DNA of 5,426 nucleotides from CAXQRU01 sp964226685 (GTDB lineage: Bacteria; Pseudomonadota; Gammaproteobacteria; Pseudomonadales; Cellvibrionaceae): the NCBI GenBank assembly GCA_964226685.1, contig CAXQRU010000009.1, forward strand, positions 1-5,426, read 5' to 3'. The notes under the pieces were generated by a model. That model searched no databases. It saw nothing but the letters and a program-made list of their open reading frames with translations, and had not been told where the DNA came from. The translations under genes and the position numbers were made by a program. Shown here in pieces: positions 1 to 5,412 of this stretch (within the stretch, counting starts at the first letter, position 1; the number at the start of each line of letters is the position of its first letter).

Positions 1-17
1 CGACGCTCTTCCGATCT
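1..17 (+). other. Illumina TruSeq adapter remnant (not genomic)
   Basis: These 17 bases (CGACGCTCTTCCGATCT) are identical to the 3' end of the standard Illumina TruSeq read-1 adapter. The following CTGAGAAAAC does not continue any adapter I know, so genomic sequence probably begins at about base 18. The left edge of the window is therefore an untrimmed read or contig end, and the sequence next to it may have low coverage. This bears on how far the frameshifts seen in the first 300 bases can be trusted. Confidence 0.95.
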
Positions 18-38
18 CTGAGAAAACGAAAAAATAAC

Positions 39-96
39 TTAATTGTTGAATAATCCTTCATTCAACAAGCTCACATTAATCCAATAGCCACTAAAT
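39..96 (-). pseudogene. Degenerate duplicate of the putA 3' end
   Basis: This stretch aligns with the last codons and stop region of the intact putA (954-1002) in the same orientation. Identical blocks are TTCAACAA (61-68 and 966-973), CTCACAT (70-76 and 975-981) and the 16-mer CCAATAGCCACTAAAT (81-96 and 987-1002), giving 32 matches in 37 columns. TTAAT-TGTTGA also matches at 39-49 and 954-965. Read on the minus strand it gives Leu-Val-Ala-Ile-Gly, then a one-base loss, then Asn-Val-Ser-Leu-Leu-Asn-Glu and a different, slightly longer tail ending in TAA. Homology stops sharply at 96/1002. I infer it is the leftover end of an older putA copy, displaced by the DNA now lying between it and the intact gene. 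An artefact of the contig end is possible, but the many differences argue against a simple assembly repeat. Confidence 0.75.
43..68 (-). repeat. 9-bp inverted repeat, possible weak terminator
   Basis: TTGTTGAAT (43-51) and ATTCAACAA (60-68) are perfect inverted repeats around an 8-base loop. Read on the minus strand the hairpin is followed by TTAAG and then a T-rich run at 27-38. The run begins about a dozen bases after the stem, so it is a poor fit to a classical intrinsic terminator. The stem is AT-rich. It forms the end of the putA remnant. The intact putA end has only a shorter version, TGTTGA-T-TCAACA at 960-972. Confidence 0.35.
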
Positions 97-98
97 CC

Positions 99-396
99 CA
101 AAAACACGACCTAACCAAGTCACATAAAAAACTTTACAGGCAGATCAGAAACCTAGGCATAGAAGCACAGGTGGGCAAAAACACCTATGTGAGTTTTATC
201 TTGATAATGAGTATAGTCGGAACAGCAGACAGATCAAAGGCAGATATAGCGTCCACAATCTTCAATTTGGCACCAATAGCGCAGCGCTTACCCATATTAT
301 GGTAACTACACATGGAGCGACGGCCGCACAGCCAGAGGCTTATATAAAGCACTAAACTACAAGTATGCCATGCATCTAAAAAATACTGTAGCCTAG
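99..396 (+). pseudogene. Frameshifted coding remnant of unknown family
   Basis: Three plus-strand frames join into one protein-like reading if two single-base losses are assumed. Segment one (99 to about 193) reads ...KLYRQIRNLGIEAQVGKNT. Segment two (about 194 to 280) reads FYLDNEYSRNSRQIKGRYSV and onward. Segment three (about 283 to 396) includes YPYYGNYTWSDGRTARGLYK and ends at TAG 394-396. There is no convincing start codon: the left end abuts the putA remnant. Composition (Tyr, Arg, Gly, Trp-Ser-Asp-Gly) looks like a real C-terminal domain rather than chance, but I do not recognise the family. Its stop overlaps the stop of the convergent SUKH gene in one CTAG. A toxin tail is conceivable given that neighbour, yet toxin and immunity genes normally lie in tandem on one strand, so this is only a guess. 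The frameshifts could also be sequence errors near the contig end. Confidence 0.4.
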
Positions 397-932
397 TTTT
401 TCAATCCAAGCGGTTTAAATACCCTTTCGAGCGGCGCTGAAGAATATGGCAGGATCTCCTTAAAATTATCAGAAGTCACCTTTGAAAACAACTCCAAAAG
501 GTTATTTGCTATTTTTGTAAATGCAATCCCTCTAAAGTCAGTAAGATATATATCAAACTCTGATTCACTACCGCTGTCTAAATCCCAAAATAGATAATGG
601 CCATTTTCACTCACTGCAAAAGGAAACATATTTTTGAGCTTTGCGTAAGGTACAGATAGCCCTAATTCAAACCACAACTGATCCTCATCATCTAGCGCAT
701 CTTGGTAGGTACTTTTTATCTCCTGAGACCTCACAAATAAAGAATCTCCATAATCGCCCATGGGTATATAAATTAAAAACAAACCCAAGGACAAGCCATA
801 TCCATACTCTTGAACAAAACGGATATAGGAATTAGGAAAACGGCGGCCATTATCAAAGGTATATTTAAGCAACGTATCAACATCACCTTTTTCAATAGCC
901 TCAAGTTCCTTTTGCAAGTAGTCTTTAAACAT
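393..932 (-). CDS. SUKH (SMI1/KNR4) family protein, possible immunity protein
   Basis: The 179-residue product has the layout of the SMI1/KNR4 (SUKH-1) fold. A helical N-terminus leads to RFPNSYIRFVQEYG (31-44), the usual 'P-x-x-Y-x-x-F ... G' opening. Then come IPMGDYGDSLF (56-66), the core strand PFAVSENGHYLFWDLD (104-119), and EFDIYLTDFRG (125-135) followed by a C-terminal helix. Bacterial SUKH proteins mostly neutralise toxins of polymorphic or contact-dependent systems by binding them in the cytoplasm. That is family knowledge; no intact toxin gene is visible here, so this may be an orphan immunity gene. The ATG start has AAAGG at 942-946, 9 bases upstream; an AGGA at 934-937 is too close to serve. 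It begins 17 bp after the putA stop with no terminator between, so it is probably co-transcribed with putA. It appears more AT-rich than putA and lies between two copies of the putA tail, which suggests acquisition. Confidence 0.8.
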   Translation of the reverse strand: MFKDYLQKELEAIEKGDVDTLLKYTFDNGRRFPNSYIRFVQEYGYGLSLGLFLIYIPMGDYGDSLFVRSQEIKSTYQDALDDEDQLWFELGLSVPYAKLKNMFPFAVSENGHYLFWDLDSGSESEFDIYLTDFRGIAFTKIANNLLELFSKVTSDNFKEILPYSSAPLERVFKPLGLKN

Positions 933-949
933 TTCCTAAAGCCTTTACC

Positions 950-3900
950 CTACTTAATATGTTGATTCAACAAACTCACATCACCCCCAATAGCCACTAA
1001 ATTTTGAGTAATGGTTTTTTCCGTTACCAATCGCAATAAATAATGCGGCCCACCGGCCTTTGGCCCAGTCCCCGACAAATGACAACCGCCAAAAGGGTTA
1101 ACACCCACCACCGCGCCCACCTGGTTACGATTAATATACACATTACCCACATCAACTCCTTGAGAAATTTTTTGGCATGTGCTCTGATTTCGGCTATGAA
1201 CCCCCAGCGTCAGACCGTAACCACACTGGTTGATATCGTCAATGACTTGGTTAAGGTTTTCAGCTTTATATCGAGCTACATGTAAAATTGGACCAAACTG
1301 CTCTTCAGATAATTGTGCAATTGAATCGACTTCAATGAGCGTTGGTAAAATATAAGTGCCTTTTACTGGAGATGTATTAGAAGCTTGATAGCAAAAATAG
1401 TGTGACTGCATATGCGCAATATAATTACTGAGTTTATCATGAGCTTGCTGATCAATGACCGGGCCTATATCAGTTTGAAGCTGCCTTGGGTCTCCAACGG
1501 CCAACTCATTCATCATACCTTTAATTAACTCAATTACCCGCTCGGCAATCTCTTCTTGTACATATAAAATTCGCAAAGCCGAGCAGCGCTGGCCCGCCGA
1601 TGAGAACGCCGAGGTTACCGCATCTTTAGCAACTTGCTCAAGCAAGGCGGTTGAGTCGACAATCATGGCATTTAAGCCACCGGTTTCGGCAATAAACGTC
1701 GCAATACTACTTGCTCTTGCAGAGAGAGTACGATTGATAGCATGCGCGGTAGCGACTGAGCCAGTAAACACCACGCCGGCCACTTTATTATGGCTATTCA
1801 GAATCGCGCCCAATTCCGTACCCGACCCCGGTAAAAATTGTAATGCATTGGTAGGCACCCCGGCCTCATAAAAAAGCTCTACGGCGCGATATGCGATTAC
1901 ACTGGTTGCTTCGGCGGGCTTGGCAAGCACAGTGTTTCCCGCAACGAGTGATGCAGCAATTTGGCCAACAAAAATCGCCATGGGAAAATTCCAAGGGCTA
2001 ATACACACTAATACGCCTCGCCCTTGTAATATCAGTTCATTCGACTCTCCGGTTGGGCCAGGCATGCTTTGCGGGTGGGATAATCGCTCAAGTGCTTGCT
2101 GGGCATAGTAACGACAAAAATCGACGGCTTCTCGAATTTCATCAATGGCATCTGGCAGGACTTTGCCCGCTTCTCGCTGACAAAGTGCAATCAACTCAGA
2201 TCGATTTTTTTCCAATAAATCAGCCAAGCGATTTAGCATGTTGGCTCGCACATCAACAGGGGTAGAGCGCCATTGAGAAAATGCCGCTGATGCCACCTCA
2301 ATGGCTTGCGTTGCCAGTGTAGCATCCGCATAAAAACACTCACCAACAATAAACTCGTGATCAAATGGCGCCACTACGGCAACAGGCTCTCCTGATGCCA
2401 TCCGAACACCATCCACAATAGGCCTGGCTGACCATTGCCGGTCAATTTTTTTGATATCACCTAATAACTTAACTCGAGGCAATAATGAATCCAGATGACA
2501 TCCTGACGAATTTTTTCGATTTAAAAAAATATCACCAGGCTTAGACAAGGCAGAGGAAAGATCCTCCAAAGCACCTTCATCCAGCGGCATCTTCACTAAT
2601 GATTCAATCGCTATACTGTTGTCGGATAACTGATGAACAAAGGATGAGTTCGCTCCATTCTCAAGGAGGCGACGAACCAAATAAGGCAATAGATCTTGAT
2701 GACTTCCCACCGGAGCATAAATACGCACATGACACGAATGATCCGCTTTAACCGCATCATACAAGCGGCTCCCCATTCCATGCAGCTTTTGAAATTCGAA
2801 CGCTTGACTTGGCTTGGTCATTGCAATAATGCAAGCTACCGTTTGAGCATTATGCGTTGCAAATTGTGGGTAGAGATGACCTTCACAAAGACTCGATAAC
2901 AAAAAACGTGCACACGCCAGATACGCTGTATCCGTAAACGATTTTCGAGTAAAGACAGGGTAATCCTGCAATCCCATTACTTGAGCGTGACGGATTTCAC
3001 TATCCCAATAGGCTCCTTTCACCAAACGCACGGGAATGATAGCCCGATGAATTCGAGATAGTTTATTGAGCCAACATAACACCGGCAAAGCGCGCTTTGA
3101 GTAAGCCTGCACGGCCAAACCAAAACGCCCCCAACCTTGCAGCGAAGGGTGAGTATAAACCACCTCAAATACCGACAAGGTCAACTCCAAACGACTGGCT
3201 TCTTCAGCATCAATCGTAACGCCCACACCATACTCCTTAGCCAAAGAGGCTAAGGATAATACTCGCTTACTCAGCTCTGGCACCACCCGAGATCGTTGCG
3301 CTTCTTCAAACCTTGGGTGCAAGGCGGATAATTTTATGGAAAGACTTCGGCCAGACTCATTCAGCACACCCTTAGCGATCGCGATGATGGCTTGCCGATA
3401 GGACTGCTCGTAACGATCAGCATCGCCACAGGTCATCGCCGACTCACCGAGCATATCGTAGGAATAACAGTAGCCCTTTTTAACGAGAAGCTCAGAATGT
3501 TGTATCGCCTCATCGATGCTTTGCCCCAATACAAAATGGCGCCCCAATAATTGCATGGCTTTGGTCACCGCCTTGCGCACGACAGGTTTTGTTAAGCGTT
3601 TAAAAAAACCGGTGAGCGATGGATCCACATCGACTAAGCGACCAGCGACCACCAAGCCCCAGGTCGAGGCATTCACAAACAAGGAATGATCTTTATCGAA
3701 ATGGCGCGACCATTCAATTTGGCTCAGCTTATCTTGAATCAGGGCATCGACGGTGGCGGTATCGGGAATTCGCAATAAAGCCTCCGCCAAACACATTAGA
3801 GTGACACCATCCTCATCACTTAAGGAGTACTCTTGCAATAAATCATTGATATCAAAAAAAGCGCCGCCTTGATCTTCACGGATACGCGCAATCCATTCAC

Positions 3901-4084
3901 CGGCCTGTTGCGTTATCTCAGCTGCGGGCAGATCCTCAAAAGCCAAAGCGTAAAGCGCCTCGATGTACTCGATCTCGTCAATACCATAAGTGGACGATAC
4001 ATTATCAAAGAGCGTACATAACGACTCATCTAACCAAGCTCCTTGTAGCAAGCTCTGCTCTCTCAGTAAGGTCAACATTGACAT
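950..4084 (-). CDS. putA: Bifunctional proline dehydrogenase / L-glutamate gamma-semialdehyde dehydrogenase PutA
   Basis: PutA oxidises L-proline with FAD to P5C, passing electrons to membrane quinone, then oxidises glutamate semialdehyde to glutamate with NAD+. Residues below count from the ATG at 4084 (1044 aa). An N-terminal helical region covers about 1-130. The FAD-binding PRODH barrel, about 200-500, has SIKLSALHP (Lys251), TIDAEEASRLE (Asp292), RLVKGAYWDSEI, QFATHN, RIYAPVG (Tyr456) and LVRRLLENGAN (Arg471, Arg472, equivalent to the proline-carboxylate arginines). The aldehyde dehydrogenase part, about 560-1030, has ISPWNFP, FTGS, FIAETGG (Glu800), SAGQRCSALR (catalytic Cys834), EEQFGP (Glu928) and NPFGG. 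Key residues are all present. There is no N-terminal ribbon-helix-helix domain and no extra C-terminal domain, so this is a short, non-autoregulating PutA and its regulator must lie elsewhere. A GTG at 4096 would add four residues, but GGAG sits ideally for the ATG at 4084. A second ATG lies at 4078. Confidence 0.97.
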   Translation of the reverse strand: MSMLTLLREQSLLQGAWLDESLCTLFDNVSSTYGIDEIEYIEALYALAFEDLPAAEITQQAGEWIARIREDQGGAFFDINDLLQEYSLSDEDGVTLMCLAEALLRIPDTATVDALIQDKLSQIEWSRHFDKDHSLFVNASTWGLVVAGRLVDVDPSLTGFFKRLTKPVVRKAVTKAMQLLGRHFVLGQSIDEAIQHSELLVKKGYCYSYDMLGESAMTCGDADRYEQSYRQAIIAIAKGVLNESGRSLSIKLSALHPRFEEAQRSRVVPELSKRVLSLASLAKEYGVGVTIDAEEASRLELTLSVFEVVYTHPSLQGWGRFGLAVQAYSKRALPVLCWLNKLSRIHRAIIPVRLVKGAYWDSEIRHAQVMGLQDYPVFTRKSFTDTAYLACARFLLSSLCEGHLYPQFATHNAQTVACIIAMTKPSQAFEFQKLHGMGSRLYDAVKADHSCHVRIYAPVGSHQDLLPYLVRRLLENGANSSFVHQLSDNSIAIESLVKMPLDEGALEDLSSALSKPGDIFLNRKNSSGCHLDSLLPRVKLLGDIKKIDRQWSARPIVDGVRMASGEPVAVVAPFDHEFIVGECFYADATLATQAIEVASAAFSQWRSTPVDVRANMLNRLADLLEKNRSELIALCQREAGKVLPDAIDEIREAVDFCRYYAQQALERLSHPQSMPGPTGESNELILQGRGVLVCISPWNFPMAIFVGQIAASLVAGNTVLAKPAEATSVIAYRAVELFYEAGVPTNALQFLPGSGTELGAILNSHNKVAGVVFTGSVATAHAINRTLSARASSIATFIAETGGLNAMIVDSTALLEQVAKDAVTSAFSSAGQRCSALRILYVQEEIAERVIELIKGMMNELAVGDPRQLQTDIGPVIDQQAHDKLSNYIAHMQSHYFCYQASNTSPVKGTYILPTLIEVDSIAQLSEEQFGPILHVARYKAENLNQVIDDINQCGYGLTLGVHSRNQSTCQKISQGVDVGNVYINRNQVGAVVGVNPFGGCHLSGTGPKAGGPHYLLRLVTEKTITQNLVAIGGDVSLLNQHIK

Positions 4085-4090
4085 TGGGCG

Positions 4091-4094
4091 CTCC
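4091..4094 (-). promoter_or_regulatory. Shine-Dalgarno that sets the putA start
   Basis: GGAG on the minus strand lies 6 bases before the ATG at 4084. It overlaps the first two codons of the longer reading that begins with GTG at 4096. That GTG has no good purine-rich site before it (only CCAAGAATTT), so the ATG at 4084 is preferred. Confidence 0.65.
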
Positions 4095-4119
4095 ACAAAT
4101 TCTTGGTGGCAATAGCTTT

Positions 4120-4149
4120 ATTATAGGTGGCGAATAGGCTCCATGACAA
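4120..4149 (-). promoter_or_regulatory. Predicted sigma70 promoter of putA
   Basis: On the minus strand a perfect -10 box TATAAT (4125-4120) is preceded, at 18 bases, by TTGTCA (4149-4144), a five-of-six match to the -35 consensus. Transcription would start near 4113, leaving a leader of about 30 bases before the putA ATG. The promoter lies entirely in the 80-bp gap between the ATPase stop and putA, so putA (with the SUKH gene after it) can be transcribed independently of the upstream genes. Confidence 0.7.
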
Positions 4150-4156
4150 AATCTCC

Positions 4157-4185
4157 TTATTTGATCAATCCTCTTGATCAAATAA
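4157..4185. repeat. Perfect 12-bp inverted repeat upstream of the putA promoter
   Basis: TTATTTGATCAA (4157-4168) and TTGATCAAATAA (4174-4185) are exact inverted repeats around the 5-base spacer TCCTC; each arm contains the palindrome TTGATCAA. The repeat spans the stop codon and last codons of the ATPase gene. Its centre is about 58 bp upstream of the predicted putA start and its edge is 8 bp from the -35 box, where an activator commonly binds. No U-run follows on either strand, so an intrinsic terminator is unlikely. It could be an operator for a dimeric regulator of putA, or an RNA hairpin protecting the 3' end of the ATPase message. Confidence 0.6.
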
Positions 4186-4896
4186 CCAACGAAAATAACG
4201 TTCAGGGCAATCCAAAAAGGATTTGGTTAACTGATAATGGCTGCTATCTCGATAATCAATTTCTTGTATTTTGCCATCATCAAAACTGATTACCTTGGCA
4301 CCAGGGTAACTCAATAAAATGGGAGAGTGTGTAGCGATAATAAACTGGGCATGCCCTGGGGTTTCGAGCTGGTTAATAATACTCATAAACGTTAATTGTC
4401 TTTGAGGTGATAAGGCCGCTTCGGGCTCATCAAGGATATAAATACCTTGCTCAAACCGGTTTTCAAACAGTGCTAAAAACGACTCGCCGTGAGATTGCTG
4501 ATGCAGTGATTTGCCGCCATAGGCTCGAAGATCGGATACCCCTTCAATGTATGAGGCAAAATTAAAAAAACTTTCCGCTCGCAGAAAAAAACCTTCAGTG
4601 GTGCGCGGCATCCAGGATAGACGCAAAGCTTGAGCGAGCGCCGAGCGATCTTCAAAGACTTCTCGAAAATGATCGCGATTGCCGCCCTCAGGATTAAAAC
4701 CACAACACTCAGCTACAGCCTCCAACAAGGTGGATTTGCCACTGCCATTTTCACCGACCAACAGGGTGACACGGGTATCTAGCTGTATATCGATGCCATT
4801 ATCAAAGGCTGGGATATTAAATGGGTAACGGCTTCGATCGAATTTTTCCTCAAGTGAGGTAATATGCCGAAGAAATGGAGATCCGCTTTTTGACAT
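4165..4896 (-). CDS. ABC-type AAA family ATPase (COG3910-like)
   Basis: The 243-residue soluble protein is a single ABC-type ATPase domain of the 'predicted ATPase' kind (COG3910-like, AAA_21/AAA_23 style). Visible in order are Walker A GENGSGKST (48-56), a signature-like SHGES (135-139) in place of LSGGQ, Walker B IYILDEPEAALS (152-163, with Asp156 and Glu157), and the switch histidine in IATHSP (His190). It then ends in the usual VISFDDGKI and a short tail. All catalytic residues are present. It has no membrane segments and no transporter neighbour, and lacks the coiled coil of Rad50/SMC or the TOPRIM domain of OLD nucleases. Its substrate or partner is unknown; relatives occur both as housekeeping orphans and in defence loci. 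The ATG at 4896 has AGGA (4905-4908) 8 bases upstream. A TTG at 4899, one codon earlier, has only 5 bases of spacing. It lies 45 bp after the small membrane-protein gene on the same strand. Confidence 0.88.
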   Translation of the reverse strand: MSKSGSPFLRHITSLEEKFDRSRYPFNIPAFDNGIDIQLDTRVTLLVGENGSGKSTLLEAVAECCGFNPEGGNRDHFREVFEDRSALAQALRLSWMPRTTEGFFLRAESFFNFASYIEGVSDLRAYGGKSLHQQSHGESFLALFENRFEQGIYILDEPEAALSPQRQLTFMSIINQLETPGHAQFIIATHSPILLSYPGAKVISFDDGKIQEIDYRDSSHYQLTKSFLDCPERYFRWLFDQED

Positions 4897-4917
4897 CAAT
4901 ATAATCCTAAATTATCC

Positions 4918-4933
4918 CAGCCCCGAAGGGCTG
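4918..4933 (-). terminator. C(UUCG)G hairpin between two genes
   Basis: Read on the minus strand, CAGCCC-TTCG-GGGCTG folds into a 6-bp GC-rich stem closed by the exceptionally stable UUCG tetraloop with its C-G closing pair. It begins 8 bases after the stop of the 63-residue gene. What follows is GGATAATTTAGG, with no true U-run, so it is at best a leaky terminator. It may instead set the 3' end or stability of the small-gene transcript, with read-through to the ATPase. It lies 9 bases before the AGGA ribosome binding site of the ATPase. Confidence 0.5.
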
Positions 4934-4941
4934 AGATTGTA

Positions 4942-5133
4942 TTAGAGTTTGAAGCATTCATGCAGAATACTGTTGTCTAAGTAACCCACAATCGATAGCA
5001 GGTATATTATACTTAGAATAAATATTGCGATATCCGTCATTACTGCCGGCCTAGTTCGACTAACAAAAGCCAGTCGAATTATGCACGTCAATAGCACTAA
5101 TCCCCACAAAATAATTCCAACTTGCGATACCAT
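4942..5133 (-). CDS. Small two-helix membrane protein, family unknown
   Basis: The predicted product has 63 residues. Two hydrophobic stretches are clear: about 5-24 (VGIILWGLVLLTCIIRLAFV) and about 32-52 (VMTDIAIFILSIIYLLSIVG region). They are joined by a short loop with two arginines (SRTRP, 25-29). By the positive-inside rule that loop would face the cytoplasm, with both ends outside. The tail is short and ends in ECFKL. I recognise no family. The ATG at 5133 has a full AAGGAG 6 bases upstream; a longer reading from a GTG at 5214 would run through a terminator-like hairpin and is unlikely. The gene is followed by a UUCG hairpin and then the ATPase gene in the same direction. Two-helix peptides of this size include small stress, transporter-accessory and toxin proteins, but nothing here selects among them. 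Confidence 0.7.
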   Translation of the reverse strand: MVSQVGIILWGLVLLTCIIRLAFVSRTRPAVMTDIAIFILSIIYLLSIVGYLDNSILHECFKL

Positions 5134-5139
5134 AATTTT

Positions 5140-5145
5140 CTCCTT
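5140..5145 (-). promoter_or_regulatory. Strong Shine-Dalgarno that sets the small-gene start
   Basis: AAGGAG on the minus strand lies 6 bases before the ATG at 5133. It is the strongest ribosome binding site in the window and is the reason for choosing the 63-residue product over the 90-residue reading. It directly follows the T-run of the upstream hairpin. Confidence 0.75.
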
Positions 5146-5167
5146 AAAAAACTCATCATTCGATGAG
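5146..5167 (-). terminator. Terminator-like or attenuator hairpin before the small gene
   Basis: On the minus strand CTCATC-GAAT-GATGAG (5167-5152) forms a 6-bp stem with a 4-base loop, followed at once by six T residues (5151-5146). This is the shape of a short intrinsic terminator, though the stem is only half GC and modest in strength. The T-run abuts the AAGGAG of the 63-residue gene. It may be the end of an upstream transcript, or an attenuator in the leader of the small gene. Confidence 0.5.
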
Positions 5168-5202
5168 CACCCACCCTGGGTTGGTTGGTTAAGCTTGTAC
5201 CT

Positions 5203-5214
5203 GTGCGATCGCAC
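5203..5214. repeat. Perfect 12-bp palindrome GTGCGATCGCAC
   Basis: GTGCGATCGCAC is fully self-complementary and lies in the intergenic stretch upstream of the small membrane-protein gene. Its core GCGATCGC occurs once more in the window, inside putA at 3375-3382. It could be a binding site for a dimeric regulator lying just downstream of the candidate promoter at 5256-5284, or a chance palindrome. Confidence 0.35.
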
Positions 5215-5255
5215 CCTAGCAAGTCATCGACATAAGGCAAATACTAGGGACCCCC

Positions 5256-5284
5256 ATTCTAACAGCAGCTCAAAAACCAAGCAA
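5256..5284 (-). promoter_or_regulatory. Candidate promoter for the small membrane-protein gene
   Basis: On the minus strand TAGAAT (5261-5256, five of six to the -10 consensus) is preceded at exactly 17 bases by TTGCTT (5284-5279, three of six to the -35 consensus). Transcription would start near 5249 and give a leader of about 115 bases that contains the palindrome at 5203-5214 and the hairpin at 5146-5167. The weak -35 makes this tentative. Confidence 0.35.
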
Positions 5285-5304
5285 CAAAGAAGAAAAAAGT
5301 GTAG

Positions 5305-5349
5305 GTAGCACATAATGTGTCCGGTCTTGTAGCACGTAAACTGTCCGGT
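5305..5349 (+). repeat. Pair of 21-bp direct repeats, likely insertion-sequence end
   Basis: GTAGCACATAATGTGTCCGGT (5305-5325, given here as 20 bases plus T) and the copy at 5329-5349 match at 18 of 21 positions and are separated by CTT, giving a 24-base period. Both carry GTAGCAC at the start and TGTCCGGT at the end. They lie about 65 bp before the start codon of a probable transposase. Such sub-terminal repeats are typical transposase-binding sites at an IS end. The exact outer edge is not defined, because the other end lies beyond the window. Confidence 0.55.
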
Positions 5350-5412
5350 TTATTTCTCATAGTTGTTGGAGGGGAAGTGAGCCGGAACAGATGGTTACAG
5401 GAGAGCAAACAA

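Larger units (their letters stand above)
5168..5300. other. Intergenic stretch without a gene
   Basis: Besides the palindrome and candidate promoter listed separately, this stretch has a CCCTAG/CTAGGG inverted pair (5214-5219 and 5244-5249) with a 24-base loop, and a TGGGTTGGTTGGTT run (5177-5190). The plus-strand open frame across it has no ribosome binding site and no recognisable product. I see no RNA gene. Confidence 0.4.

Noticed and set aside
97..392. CRISPR array, tRNA or structured RNA in the left intergenic stretch
   Set aside because: No regularly spaced repeats, no cloverleaf and no CCA-type end; the plus-strand protein remnant explains the stretch better.
3375..3382. GCGATCGC as a cyanobacterial HIP1-type iterated octamer (also at 5207-5214 region)
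   Set aside because: Only two copies in 5.4 kb, one within a codon context in putA, and the genes look gammaproteobacterial; not enough for a cyanobacterial signal.
1043..3804. Several plus-strand open frames of 60-80 codons opposite putA
   Set aside because: They are antisense to conserved PutA codons, lack ribosome binding sites and have no recognisable protein features.
4121..4144. Seven-codon minus-strand leader peptide (MEPIRHL) with AAGGAG 8 bases upstream, before putA
   Set aside because: It lies upstream of the predicted putA transcription start (its codons overlap the promoter), so it would be made only from read-through of the ATPase transcript. It has no proline run that would suggest attenuation; chance is likely.
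4157..4185. FNR/CRP-type binding site reading of the TTGATCAA repeat
   Set aside because: FNR sites are TTGAT-N4-ATCAA. Here each half is itself a TTGATCAA palindrome with a 5-base spacer, so spacing does not fit, although the half-site resembles it.
4936..4951. TACAAT near the end of the small gene as a -10 box for the ATPase
   Set aside because: No acceptable -35 hexamer is found at 16-18 bases upstream, so read-through from the small gene is the more likely source of ATPase transcripts.
5134..5214. N-terminal extension of the small membrane protein to a 90-residue product from GTG
   Set aside because: The GTG has no ribosome binding site and lies in a palindrome, the extension is hydrophilic and crosses a terminator-like hairpin, while the internal ATG has an ideal AAGGAG.
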